This document shows, piece after piece, positions 46,096 to 54,733 of a DNA stretch of 64,000 bases (positions are counted from its first letter, which is position 1; the number at the start of each line of letters is the position of its first letter). The position numbers and the translations under genes were made by a program. The notes under the pieces are model-generated. The model was not told the origin of the DNA, searched no databases, and saw nothing but the letters and a program-made list of their open reading frames with translations. The stretch spans positions 1-64,000 of the forward strand of contig NZ_JAHXRQ010000004.1 of the NCBI RefSeq assembly GCF_019392335.1, in the 5' to 3' direction. Source of the DNA: Mameliella sp. CS4 (GTDB lineage Bacteria; Pseudomonadota; Alphaproteobacteria; Rhodobacterales; Rhodobacteraceae).

Positions 46096-47175
46096 TTGGA
46101 ACGAGTACGTTACGCGGTTGTCGGCGCTGGCTGGATTTCTCAGATCGCCTTTCTGCCGGCAGTGGCCCAAACCGATAATTCCGAGGTCGCGGCCATCGTC
46201 AGCGGCAGCGTGGACGCGGCGCGGAAACTGGCAGATTTCCACGGCATCCCCGAGGTGGTGTCTTACGATGAATACGAGGCTCTGCTGGCCTCGGACCGGA
46301 TCGACGCTGTCTATATCGCGCTGCCGAATTCACTGCATGCCGATTACACCATACGGGCACTGAAGGCGGGCAAACATGCGCTGGTGGAAAAGCCGCTGGC
46401 GCCCACCGTTGCCGAATGTCAGGCGATGATTGCGGCATCTGAGGCGTCCGGTGCTTTCCTCATGACCGCCTACCGGCTGCACCACGAACCGGGCACCGTC
46501 GAGGTGCTGGACCGTATCCGGCGCGGAGAGATCGGCGATCCGCGCGTCTTTACCTCTGTCTTCGGCTTCCAGTCGGCGCCGGACAACCACCGCCTGAGGG
46601 CCGAACACTGGGGCGGCCCTCTGCAGGACATTGGCGTTTATTGCCTGAACGCCGCCCGTCATGTCTTTGGCGATGAACCGACAGAGGTCATCGCGTTGGG
46701 CTCTCACGGCGACGGCGATCCGCGCTTTGCCGAGGTCGAGGAAAGCGTCGCCGTCACGCTGCGTTTTCCGCGCGGGCGGCTGGCACAGTTCATTGCCAGT
46801 TTCGGCACGGATGATCAGGACAGCTATACGGTTCTGGGCACGAAAGGCGCGCTGGATGTTTCTCCAGCCTTCCGGTTCGAAATCGACCTTGCCCTGACAC
46901 AGCGCGCCGCCGGGGTGCCGCAAGACCGCGTCGTGGCGCCTGAATGTGATCATTTCGGTGCGCAGACCGCCTATTTCTCGGATTGCATACGGACCGGACA
47001 GAAGCCCGAGGATGACGGCGCCGAGGGGCTGGCCGACGTGGCGATCATGCGCGCCATCGAAGAGGCCATGAAGACCGGCCAGGTGCAGCAACTCACCCTG
47101 CCCCCGCGCCCGCGACATCCGGGACCGGACACATTGCGCCGCGTTCCGCGCACCGATCACCGGCTTGTTCTCTGA
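46096..47175 (+). CDS. Gfo/Idh/MocA-family oxidoreductase
   Basis: A 359-residue NAD(P)-dependent dehydrogenase: Rossmann motif VVGAGWISQIAF, then ALPNSLHADY, the catalytic-site EKPLAPT (Lys in the EKP motif), and the C-terminal sugar-binding sheet with GPLQDIGVYCLNAARHVFG. The start is a TTG at 46096 with GGGGAG seven bases before. It likely oxidises the sugar or polyol imported by the preceding transporter. Confidence 0.9.
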   Translation: MERVRYAVVGAGWISQIAFLPAVAQTDNSEVAAIVSGSVDAARKLADFHGIPEVVSYDEYEALLASDRIDAVYIALPNSLHADYTIRALKAGKHALVEKPLAPTVAECQAMIAASEASGAFLMTAYRLHHEPGTVEVLDRIRRGEIGDPRVFTSVFGFQSAPDNHRLRAEHWGGPLQDIGVYCLNAARHVFGDEPTEVIALGSHGDGDPRFAEVEESVAVTLRFPRGRLAQFIASFGTDDQDSYTVLGTKGALDVSPAFRFEIDLALTQRAAGVPQDRVVAPECDHFGAQTAYFSDCIRTGQKPEDDGAEGLADVAIMRAIEEAMKTGQVQQLTLPPRPRHPGPDTLRRVPRTDHRLVL

Positions 47176-47186
47176 CGGAGGCACAG

Positions 47187-48023
47187 ATGGCCCATATCGA
47201 TTCACACCATCATTTCTGGCATCCCGCGCGCGGTGACTATGGCTGGATGCCCGAGGACGACCCCGTTCTGACCCGTCCCTATCACCCCGTGGACCTTGCC
47301 CCGGGGCTGCAGGCTGCCGGCGTCAGTCGGACGGTGTTGGTACAGGCGGCGCCCACGGTTGCCGAAACCGAGTATCTGCTGGGCATCGCCGATTGCACGC
47401 CGCATGTGGCCAAGGTCGTCGGCTGGATCGACTTCGAGGATCCGGGGCAAAAGAATACCCTGCAACGCCTTGCCAGACATCCAAAATTCGCTGGTGTCCG
47501 ACCAATGATCCAGGACATTCCCGATGACCGATGGATGCTGAAACCAGAGGTGCAATGGGCCTATGAGGCCTTGATCGAACAGGACCTGACATTCGACGCC
47601 CTGGGCTTTCCACGCCACCAGGCGCCCTTTCTCGAACTGTTGAAACGCTATCCGAGCATGCGAGTGGTTCTGGACCATTGCCTGAAACCCCAGCTGCGCA
47701 GCCATTCCCAGGAGAATTTCCGCACCTGGGCCAAGGGCATGACCCGCCTCGCCACAGAGAGCGGCGCCTTCTGCAAGCTCTCGGGCCTCGTGACAGAGGC
47801 TGACGACCCGCCGTCGGACGACCTTCTGCAACCTTACGTCGATCATGTCCTGTCCGTCTTCGGGCCGGAGCGGGTCATGTGGGGATCGGATTGGCCCGTC
47901 GCGCGCCTGCGATGCGACTACGCCGACTGGCACGCGCAGGCCCTGCGGTTGACCGCCGGGTTGTCAGAAGCACAGCGGGCCGAGGTTTTCAGTGGGACTG
48001 CAGAACGGTTCTACCGCCTCTGA
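47187..48023 (+). CDS. Amidohydrolase 2 family, fuconolactonase-like
   Basis: A 278-residue TIM-barrel hydrolase starting IDSHHHFWHPARGDYGWM, the pattern of L-fuconolactonase and related sugar-lactone lactonases, with VLDHCLKP, FCKLSGLVTEA and MWGSDWPV metal/active-site motifs. Following a Gfo/Idh/MocA dehydrogenase by 11 bases, it would hydrolyse the lactone produced by that enzyme. GGAG precedes the ATG. Confidence 0.9.
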   Translation: MAHIDSHHHFWHPARGDYGWMPEDDPVLTRPYHPVDLAPGLQAAGVSRTVLVQAAPTVAETEYLLGIADCTPHVAKVVGWIDFEDPGQKNTLQRLARHPKFAGVRPMIQDIPDDRWMLKPEVQWAYEALIEQDLTFDALGFPRHQAPFLELLKRYPSMRVVLDHCLKPQLRSHSQENFRTWAKGMTRLATESGAFCKLSGLVTEADDPPSDDLLQPYVDHVLSVFGPERVMWGSDWPVARLRCDYADWHAQALRLTAGLSEAQRAEVFSGTAERFYRL

Positions 48024-48065
48024 CCGAAGGTGAACTTCACCTTCCAAGCCCCGGACTAAAAAGCA

Positions 48066-48848
48066 TCAAAGGCTCGCGGGCGCTGTTGGCAGTTCCATCG
48101 CTTCCACCTCCCGCAGCATCTCGATGAACCCCGCAACCTGGTGCCGTGCCGTCGCCTCGCCCTTCTCGGCCGTTGCGACAGAGGCATCGCCCACCGTCCC
48201 CGCCGGGTTCAGGTCCGAGGCGATCCATCCCCGGCTGATCGGTCCCGTGGGCGGGATGGCGGCCGTCTCGGCGGCGGACCGGAAATTCTCCGCCCGGCTC
48301 ATGTCCACACACTGCGGCTGACAGGCCAGCATGATCGAGGTTTCGACATCCCCACCATGAATGCCGAAGCGTCGCTCATGGTCGGAATACAGCCCCTCTG
48401 GATGGCCGAAATTCCCCCATTGGCATTTCACCGCCAACATCCCGGCCTGCACCCGCAGTTCCCGCGACAGGATCGAGATCAGGTCCAGGTTGCCGCCATG
48501 CGAATTGGCAATGACAATCTTGCGCACACCCGCGCGCGCCACGGACAGGCCGATTTCGGTCCAGGCGGCCAGGGCCGTGGCGGCGCTCAGCGTCAGGGTG
48601 CCCCGCGCCCAGAGATGCTCGTTCGACTTGCCCACCGCCATGACGGGCAGGATCGCCAGGTCGAGGTCCTCGGGGCAGGTCTCGCGCAGCAGGTCCAGCA
48701 TGTAGTCGGCGATCATCGTATCGGTCCCCACGGGCAGGTGCGGCCCATGTTGTTCCACCGCTGCCGTCGGCAGCACGACGATGGTCTTCATCGGGTCCAC
48801 CATGTCGAATTCCGGCGCCCGCCGTTCGGTCCAGTCCAGTCGTCTCAA
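48066..48848 (-). CDS. Creatininase-family amidohydrolase
   Basis: A 260-residue member of the creatininase/MftE/ArfB family: LPTAAVEQHGPHLPVGTDTM near residue 30, ANSHGGNLDL and FGIHGGDVETS carry the conserved metal ligands (Glu, His, Asp, His, Glu). The family opens cyclic amides such as creatinine and formamidopyrimidines. The start is a TTG at 48848, three bases after the preceding gene, with GGAG upstream; ATGs at codons 16 and 20 are alternatives. It is last in the minus-strand operon. Confidence 0.9.
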   Translation of the reverse strand: MRRLDWTERRAPEFDMVDPMKTIVVLPTAAVEQHGPHLPVGTDTMIADYMLDLLRETCPEDLDLAILPVMAVGKSNEHLWARGTLTLSAATALAAWTEIGLSVARAGVRKIVIANSHGGNLDLISILSRELRVQAGMLAVKCQWGNFGHPEGLYSDHERRFGIHGGDVETSIMLACQPQCVDMSRAENFRSAAETAAIPPTGPISRGWIASDLNPAGTVGDASVATAEKGEATARHQVAGFIEMLREVEAMELPTAPASL

Positions 48849-48851
48849 GCG

Positions 48852-49781
48852 TCAATCTCCCTTGTATGTGGCGTCCAGCCGCGACCGGAGGTAATCGGCC
48901 CCGGTGATCGGCGCGTATCGTGGCGTGCCCGTGCCAAGCAGCGCCGCGATCACGCTGTCCGGGTTCGGATCGAGGAAAAAGGCCACCGATCTGCGCGCCC
49001 GTGTCGGTGGCAGGACACGATGCGGCGTGGATCGGTATTGGTCGTTCGACCAGCGCATCAGGCAATCGCCGATATTGACGATAAAGGCGCCGGGCACATG
49101 CGGGACGTCGATCCAGTCACCGGACAGGGCCTGCACCTGCAGGCCGGGCTCGCCATCTGTCAAAAGCAGGGTAATGGACCCGTAATCGCTGTGCGCGCCG
49201 GCCCCGATTTCACCCTCCGCACCGCTGGCGGGCGGATAGGACAACAGCCGCAGCGTCGCCATCGGCGCGGTGAAATGCGGGGCGAAATAGCCCGGGTCCA
49301 GCCCGAAATCCCGCGCGATCGCCCCGTGCAACGCCACGCCAAGCTGCCAGGCGCGGTCATAATAGCTCAACAGTGCCTCGCGGAACCCGGGCAGGTCTGG
49401 CCAGAGGTTCACGCCCCGAAACGGGTCTCCGCGCAGCACGCGGGGATCGTCCTCGGCCAGGTCCAGCCCGATGTTGAACGCCTCCTTGCGATCCACCTGC
49501 CCCGAGCTCTCGTCGAGGCGTTCGCTGCCCATCCTGGCCCAGCCGCGGTTATGCGGCGCATGCGCGATGTCCAGCGCCGCCTTTTCTGCCTCTGGCAGGG
49601 CAAAGAACCGGTGGGCCTGGGCAAAGACCTGCGTGATCTCGTCGTCCGGCACCCCGTGGCCCGTCAGGCAGAAGAACCCGCTGTCACGGCAGGCGGCCCC
49701 CAAGCGGGCGCTCACGCCCTCGGGGTCGTCCTCGTAGAGCGACCAGTCCAGAACCGGGATCATGTCTGCCTCCGTCGTCAT
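48852..49781 (-). CDS. 2-oxoglutarate/Fe(II) oxygenase (isopenicillin N synthase-like)
   Basis: A 309-residue non-haem iron oxygenase with an N-terminal DIOX_N segment (GFFCLTGHGVPDD) and the iron site HSD...H: GAHSDYGSITLL and RSTPHRV, with the co-substrate Arg in RARRSVAFFLDPN. The ATG at 49781 overlaps the upstream stop as ATGA. It may hydroxylate a ring carbon; members of this group include pyrimidine and purine oxidases, but the substrate is unknown. Confidence 0.9.
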   Translation of the reverse strand: MTTEADMIPVLDWSLYEDDPEGVSARLGAACRDSGFFCLTGHGVPDDEITQVFAQAHRFFALPEAEKAALDIAHAPHNRGWARMGSERLDESSGQVDRKEAFNIGLDLAEDDPRVLRGDPFRGVNLWPDLPGFREALLSYYDRAWQLGVALHGAIARDFGLDPGYFAPHFTAPMATLRLLSYPPASGAEGEIGAGAHSDYGSITLLLTDGEPGLQVQALSGDWIDVPHVPGAFIVNIGDCLMRWSNDQYRSTPHRVLPPTRARRSVAFFLDPNPDSVIAALLGTGTPRYAPITGADYLRSRLDATYKGD

Positions 49782-50374
49782 GCCAGGAACCGGTCCAGCA
49801 CACGGGTGAGCCGGGCCAGGTGCCGGGCGCGGCTGGCCTGCGTGGAACTGTCCATCAGGTAATGCGCCGCAAAGGCCGTGCGGCAGCGCGGGGCACACAA
49901 CAAGCGCACCCCGCGCAAGAGTGTCCGCCGCCCCGGCGCACCGATCCAGCGCGTCAACCACCAGCTTGCCCCGCAGGTGGTAAAGACCCCCAGCCGCGTA
50001 ATCTGCGTCAACCCCGGGGCGATGTTCTCGCCCGGCGCCCTGGGCATCTCAAAGGCCACGCCGGGCAGCATCACACGGTCCAGCCAACCCTTCAGCAAGG
50101 CCGGCAGCCCGTACCACCAGGTCGGATAGACAAGGATCAGCGTATCGCACCATTCCAGGTCCGCCGCCTCCTCGGCAACGGGCGCGCGGTTGCCCGGCTC
50201 GTCCAGGTAGCCCGCCCATTCGCCGGGCGACAACACAGGGTCGAAGCCCCGCGCATAAAGATCATGCTCGCGCACCTCGGCCCCCCGGGCCCCCAGCCGC
50301 GCGACCACCAGGTCCCGCACCGCGGCGGTAAAGCTCTCGGGCGAGGGATGACAGAAAACCACCAGTGCCCGCAC
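49778..50374 (-). CDS. Flavodoxin-fold NAD(P)H oxidoreductase, copy 2
   Basis: A 198-residue NQO/MdaB-like flavoprotein: VVFCHPSPESFTAAV (FMN phosphate loop) and ILVYPTWWYGLPALLKGWLDRV. The start is GTG at 50374, one base after the stop of the homologous upstream gene. It is paralogous to the product of 50376-50954 through its whole length (same MRALV..F.HP.PES start and TQITRL segment), showing a tandem duplication with divergence. Confidence 0.88.
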   Translation of the reverse strand: MRALVVFCHPSPESFTAAVRDLVVARLGARGAEVREHDLYARGFDPVLSPGEWAGYLDEPGNRAPVAEEAADLEWCDTLILVYPTWWYGLPALLKGWLDRVMLPGVAFEMPRAPGENIAPGLTQITRLGVFTTCGASWWLTRWIGAPGRRTLLRGVRLLCAPRCRTAFAAHYLMDSSTQASRARHLARLTRVLDRFLA

Positions 50375-50375
50375 C

Positions 50376-50954
50376 TCAGAACCTTTCCATCTCGCGCCCC
50401 ACCCGGTCCAGGAACCCCGCGCGCTGCGCCTCTGTGGCCCGGTTCATGTCGTAAAGCGCAAGATACCGCATCTTTTCGGGTCGGGTGACATGCCAAACCG
50501 CGCGGCGCACGATCCGGCGCGGGGGATCACCCGCCATCAAAGCGCGCCAGCGGGTCCCGCCATAGGTCGTGACTGCCGCCAACCGGGTGATCTGCGTCAG
50601 GTTCGGTTTGACCCGCCCGTCTTCCAGCCGAAAGGACACTCCGGGCAGAAAGACCCGGTCGAAGTAGCCTTTCAGGATCGCCGGAAAACCGAAGTTCCAG
50701 ACCGGAAAGACCAAAACCAGCGCCTGCGCCGCGCGCAACCGTTCGACATGGTCCGCCACCGGCTGCAGGTTCGCGGGCACCTCGTGATAACCGCGCCGTT
50801 CCGCCTCGCTCAGGACCGGATCAAAGCCTTCGGCATTCAGGTCGCAGTCATCCACCTCCCAGCCGCGCGCCTCCAGCGTCTCGACCACTCGGGCATGCAG
50901 CGCCGACGACAGGCTTTCCGGACAGGGATGGGCAAAGAGCACAAGCGCCCGCAT
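50376..50954 (-). CDS. Flavodoxin-fold NAD(P)H oxidoreductase, copy 1
   Basis: A 192-residue NQO-like flavoprotein with VLFAHPCPESLSSAL, LVLVFPVWNFGFPAILKGYFD and VKPNLTQITRLAAVTTYGG. Together with copy 2 it may form a two-subunit reductase or act on successive substrates. It follows the FAD-oxidase gene after a 99-base gap that contains two GC hairpins, so it may be partly uncoupled from the upstream genes. Confidence 0.88.
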   Translation of the reverse strand: MRALVLFAHPCPESLSSALHARVVETLEARGWEVDDCDLNAEGFDPVLSEAERRGYHEVPANLQPVADHVERLRAAQALVLVFPVWNFGFPAILKGYFDRVFLPGVSFRLEDGRVKPNLTQITRLAAVTTYGGTRWRALMAGDPPRRIVRRAVWHVTRPEKMRYLALYDMNRATEAQRAGFLDRVGREMERF

Positions 50955-50981
50955 CTCAGCGCGCGCCCCGTGTTTCTTCTC

Positions 50982-51037
50982 TGTCCAAATACCTCCGGGG
51001 GGAATGGCGCCGCAGGCGCCAGGGGGGCAGCGCCCCC
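50982..51037. repeat. REP-like intergenic element with two hairpins
   Basis: The gap contains a segment starting near TCCAAATACCTCCGGGG, then TGGCGCC-GCA-GGCGCCA (51005-51021) and GGGGGC-AGC-GCCCCC (51023-51037). I recall such a layout as a recurrent intergenic repeat in Rhodobacteraceae; here it may protect or attenuate the operon transcript. There is no second copy in this window. Confidence 0.5.
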
Positions 51038-51053
51038 TGCCCGTCTGTCCCGC

Positions 51054-52451
51054 TCATTCCGCCGCCTGCATGCGCGGATAGGCATACATGCGCGCGTAGC
51101 CCCAGTCCGGATCGTCCCAGGCGATCATCTTGCCGGGGTTCAAAAGACCCTTTGGGTCCGCCTCGCGCTTGAAGGCCAGCTGAACGTCATCCACCGTCTG
51201 CCGCCCGCCTTCCTCCAGCGTATAGCGGTGCGGGTTGAAGACCAGAGCGCCTTTTTCCTCGTGGATGCGAATGATCTCGTCCAGTCGTTCCTCGGTCGAG
51301 AACTTCACCAGCGTCAGACCGGCAAAGCCCACCTTGCCATGCGCGCGGATCGCTTCCAGGTGCTGGATGCACTCGCCTGGGAAGGTGCTGCGGATCTCCT
51401 CGACCAGCGCCCGGTGATCGGGAAAGCCATAGCGCACCTGCAGGTAGGTGATCGACGGATCGACCTTGAGCGCGCGCAAGGTGGTGTGATTCCAGCCGTA
51501 TTCGAACACCGGGCCGGGCCCGCGCGGCCAGTCGTGATCGTCCGAGCGATAGATCATCCGCATTTCGGGCCGCCGCGCGAGGAAGGTCAGAAAACCGTCC
51601 ATCCCATGCGGGGCCACCATCAAACCCACAAGGTGATCGCCCTCATTCACATGCGGGCGGACGCGCTGGAAATAGGCATGGGCGGTGGGCGCCTCGTAAA
51701 CACTGGCGAGCTTGATCAGGATGCCGTCTTCACTGGCCAGATCGTCGGCAAACCCCATCGCGGCGCCAAAATCCTCCGAGGCGACAAAGATGTCGACCCA
51801 GTCATACGCGGGGGCCAGAGGCATCTCGATCTCGGTGATGATACCGTTGGTGCCATAGGCATGGCTGACCCGCGCCAGTTCCTCGCCGGTGAAGTCCAGC
51901 ACCCGAGGTTCGGCTTCCATCGTCACCACCCGCAGCCGGATGATATTGCCGAGGTCGCGCAGACTGCCCCAGGTGACGGACCCCACCCCGCCAGAGCCGC
52001 CCGCGATGAACCCGCCGATCGTCGCCGTGGCCCAGGTGGAGGAAAACATGCGGATCTCCTGCCCGGTTTCGCGGCAGGCGGCATCCAGGTCCTTAAGCAG
52101 GCAACCCGGTTCCACCACCACGCGGCCGGGCGCGATCTCCTTGACCTCGGTCATCCGGTTCAGGTGCAGGACGCAGCCGCCTTCAAAGGGCATGGCCTGG
52201 CCGTAGTTGCCCGTGCCCGCGCCCCGTGTCGTCACCGGCACGTCGTGCTGATAGCAGGCCTTGAGCACCTCGATTACCTCGGCCTCGGTCCGGGGGCGGA
52301 CAACAAAATCCGCCGTGACGTGATCCAGCCGCGCCTTCAGCACCGGCGAATACCAGAAGAAATCGCGCGAGGCGGCGCGCACCGGGGTTTCGGCATCGAT
52401 CAGGTCCAGATGCGCCAGGGCGGCCTTGGCGGCGGTGATGTCTGCGGTCAT
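51054..52451 (-). CDS. FAD-linked oxidase (GlcD/D-lactate dehydrogenase-like)
   Basis: A 465-residue flavoprotein with an N-terminal PCMH-type FAD domain (VVRPRTEAEVIEVLKAC, PVTTRGAGTGNYGQAMP, TIGGFIAGGSGGVGSVTWG) and a C-terminal substrate cap ending in LLNPGKMIAW. The family oxidises 2-hydroxy acids or related compounds. The ATG overlaps the deaminase stop as ATGA, so it is in the operon core. Confidence 0.9.
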   Translation of the reverse strand: MTADITAAKAALAHLDLIDAETPVRAASRDFFWYSPVLKARLDHVTADFVVRPRTEAEVIEVLKACYQHDVPVTTRGAGTGNYGQAMPFEGGCVLHLNRMTEVKEIAPGRVVVEPGCLLKDLDAACRETGQEIRMFSSTWATATIGGFIAGGSGGVGSVTWGSLRDLGNIIRLRVVTMEAEPRVLDFTGEELARVSHAYGTNGIITEIEMPLAPAYDWVDIFVASEDFGAAMGFADDLASEDGILIKLASVYEAPTAHAYFQRVRPHVNEGDHLVGLMVAPHGMDGFLTFLARRPEMRMIYRSDDHDWPRGPGPVFEYGWNHTTLRALKVDPSITYLQVRYGFPDHRALVEEIRSTFPGECIQHLEAIRAHGKVGFAGLTLVKFSTEERLDEIIRIHEEKGALVFNPHRYTLEEGGRQTVDDVQLAFKREADPKGLLNPGKMIAWDDPDWGYARMYAYPRMQAAE

Positions 52452-53704
52452 GAGGTCTTCCAGAGTTTGTCGAGATCGGAGTAGTCGGGCAGCTTGCGGT
52501 CGATGGCCTCGCCGCCGCGCAAGACGATGCGGTCGCTCTGAGGGCGGGCAAAGAACTCGGTCCAGTCGCGGGCGCGAAAGATCACCAGGTCGGCGGGCGA
52601 ACCCTGCTCCAGCGAACTGACGCCGAAGCCGCAGGTCGCCTCAGGCGTCAGGGTAAAGCTCTTGATCCAGTCCGTTTCGCAATGATCGAGGTGGGCGATG
52701 CGGGTGGCCTCGCGCAGGACCTCGACCATGTCCATGTCGCCATAGGCATAGAACGGGTCCCGGGTGTTGTCAGAGGCAAAGCTGACCGGAATCCCCCGCG
52801 CCCGCATCTCGTGCACCAGCGTCACGCCGCGTCGGCGCGGGGTGCCCGGGCCGCGATCCTGCAGGTAGAGGTTGCACATGGGCAGGCTGACCACATGCAG
52901 ACCGGCCTTGGCACAAAGATCCAGCGTGTCCAGCGCCCGTGCCTCGTCCTGGGTGGACAGCGAACAGCAGTGCCCCACCACCACACGGCCCTGATAGCCT
53001 GTTTCCAGAACCGTCTCGGCGATCATGCGCAGGGTTTCGGATGTGGCATCCATCGTCTCGTCAGTGTGGAAATCCACGTCGAGCCCATGTGTGTCAGCGG
53101 CCGCGAAATGTCCCAGCAGGCGGTCCTTGAGGTCCGGCACCGGGTAAGTGACCATACCCAGCACGCCGCCGTGGTCCGCAACGGTGCGGGTGATCTCGGG
53201 GTATTCCTCGGTGCCGTAGGCCTCACAGGACACAAGGCTGGCGGCCTGCAGGTCGATCCGGCCCGCCCATGTTTCGCGCAACTCGGCAAAGACGGGCCAG
53301 CTGCGCAGGTATTGCCCGTTCATCGAATCCAGGTGGGTGCGGATCTGTTTCGTCCCGTGTGCCCAGGCACACCGCAGGGCGAACCCCATGCGCGTCTTCA
53401 GGTCGTCCTCTGTCCAGTTGACGTGATCGGCGCGCACGGTTTCCAGCGCGCCCAGGAAGCTGCCATCGGGGTTCGAGGCGCGCGGCCAGATATGGCCCTT
53501 GTCCAGATGCGTGTGCATGTCGGTGAAACAGGGCAACACCATGGCCCCGCGCATGTCCACGGCCACGCCGCCGGGCGCGGCGATTCGGCCCGCCTCGATT
53601 CCCATGTCGGTCCGGACCAGGTCGCCCTCCTGCCCGACCAGACAGGCGGGCACTGTGACATTGGCCAGGGTGAAGGCCCCGTGCGGCAAAGAGGTGAAAT
53701 CCAT
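52448..53704 (-). CDS. Cytosine deaminase-like amidohydrolase
   Basis: A 418-residue metal-dependent hydrolase of the CodA type: metal motif DMHTHLDKGHIW, RTHLDSMNG, DFHTDETMDA, VVGHCCSLST and ASDNTRDPFY. Family members deaminate cytosine, creatinine, isoguanine or triazines. The ATG at 53704 overlaps the permease stop as TGATG and is preferred to a TTG one codon earlier. Its neighbours point to an imported N-heterocycle as substrate. Confidence 0.9.
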   Translation of the reverse strand: MDFTSLPHGAFTLANVTVPACLVGQEGDLVRTDMGIEAGRIAAPGGVAVDMRGAMVLPCFTDMHTHLDKGHIWPRASNPDGSFLGALETVRADHVNWTEDDLKTRMGFALRCAWAHGTKQIRTHLDSMNGQYLRSWPVFAELRETWAGRIDLQAASLVSCEAYGTEEYPEITRTVADHGGVLGMVTYPVPDLKDRLLGHFAAADTHGLDVDFHTDETMDATSETLRMIAETVLETGYQGRVVVGHCCSLSTQDEARALDTLDLCAKAGLHVVSLPMCNLYLQDRGPGTPRRRGVTLVHEMRARGIPVSFASDNTRDPFYAYGDMDMVEVLREATRIAHLDHCETDWIKSFTLTPEATCGFGVSSLEQGSPADLVIFRARDWTEFFARPQSDRIVLRGGEAIDRKLPDYSDLDKLWKTS

Positions 53705-54555
53705 CAACCGTCCTTTTTCAGCGCGCTTTCATGCCAGCGGAACAGCGCGAGGTGACTGATCAGGCTCATCACGGCAAAGATCGTCACCCCCATGAGGGAA
53801 ATCAGGATCAGCGCCGCGTAGAGCCTGCCGAAGTTGAACCGATAGGAGGCCTCCAGAAGCGTCGAGGCAAGCCCCAGTCCGGTCCCGGCCCGCCCGATCA
53901 CGAATTCCGCCACCACGGCCCCGATCAGCGCCAGCCCGCCCGCGATCTTGAGGCCCGACAGGAAATAGGGCAAGGCCGAGGGCGCCGCGAGATAGCGCAG
54001 CCGCTGCCAGCGGCTGGCCCCGTAGATGGTGAAGAGGTCCTCGAGGTTGCGGTCGGTGCTTTTCAGGCCGACGGTCGTGTTCGACAGGATCGGGAAAAAG
54101 GCCACGATCCAGGCACAGAGCAGTGCAGCGACAAAGGGGCTGTCCAGGTAGATCTGCAACAGCGGAGCAATCGCCACCACCGGCGTCACCTGCAAGATCA
54201 CCGCGTAGGGAAAGAAGGACATCTCGATCCATTTCGACTGGGTAAAGGCCACGGCCAGCATCCCGCCGCCCAGGATCGCGAAGACCAGCGCCAGCAGCGT
54301 CAGCCGCCCAGTGGTCAGCGTGGCGGCCCAGAGCAAGTCCCAGTCATTGATGAGCTTTTCCAGAACCAGCAAAGGCCCGGGCAGGATGTAGTGCGGCACC
54401 TCCCACAGCGTGACGTAAAGGTGCCAGCCCAGCAGCGTCAGCACCATGACCAGCGACGGCAGCGTCCATTTCGCGATCTTCAGGATCTGGTCACGCCGGG
54501 CGCGCGCCGCTTCCTCCTGATCGACATGGGTCATGTCCGTCTCGATGTTTGTCAT
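53704..54555 (-). CDS. ABC transporter permease (SsuC/ThiX-type)
   Basis: A 283-residue permease with about six helices and the EAA loop SRWQRLRYLAAPSALPYFL, typical of nitrate/sulfonate/HMP-type (TauC/SsuC/ThiX) importers. GGAGGAACGG precedes the ATG at 54555; the longer frame runs through a palindromic element and is rejected. It works with the ATPase at 54734 and the binding protein at 55567. Confidence 0.92.
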   Translation of the reverse strand: MTNIETDMTHVDQEEAARARRDQILKIAKWTLPSLVMVLTLLGWHLYVTLWEVPHYILPGPLLVLEKLINDWDLLWAATLTTGRLTLLALVFAILGGGMLAVAFTQSKWIEMSFFPYAVILQVTPVVAIAPLLQIYLDSPFVAALLCAWIVAFFPILSNTTVGLKSTDRNLEDLFTIYGASRWQRLRYLAAPSALPYFLSGLKIAGGLALIGAVVAEFVIGRAGTGLGLASTLLEASYRFNFGRLYAALILISLMGVTIFAVMSLISHLALFRWHESALKKDG

Positions 54556-54574
54556 CCGTTCCTCCCGTCCGGCG

Positions 54575-54704
54575 CAAGGCGTTTCGAAACGCCTTGGTTC
54601 CGCCCGGCCCCGGCGCCTCGCCCCTGACACGCCATCGCTGCAGGCATCACGCAGGGCAGGATCGCTCCGGCACCACCTGGTGCGAAGGCGTTTCGAAACG
54701 CCTT
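54575..54704. repeat. Pair of identical perfect palindromes between ABC genes
   Basis: AAGGCGTTTCGAAACGCCTT occurs twice, at 54576-54595 (extended by C/G to 22 bp, 54575-54596) and at 54685-54704, about 110 bases apart in the 178-base gap between the ATPase and permease genes. Both are perfect inverted repeats with centre TTCGAA. No T-run follows. They look like a REPIN-style repeat pair or a double operator; the hairpins could also tune expression within the operon. Confidence 0.85.
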
Positions 54705-54733
54705 GCTGCGCCCCTGCCAGCCGGTATCACGAT

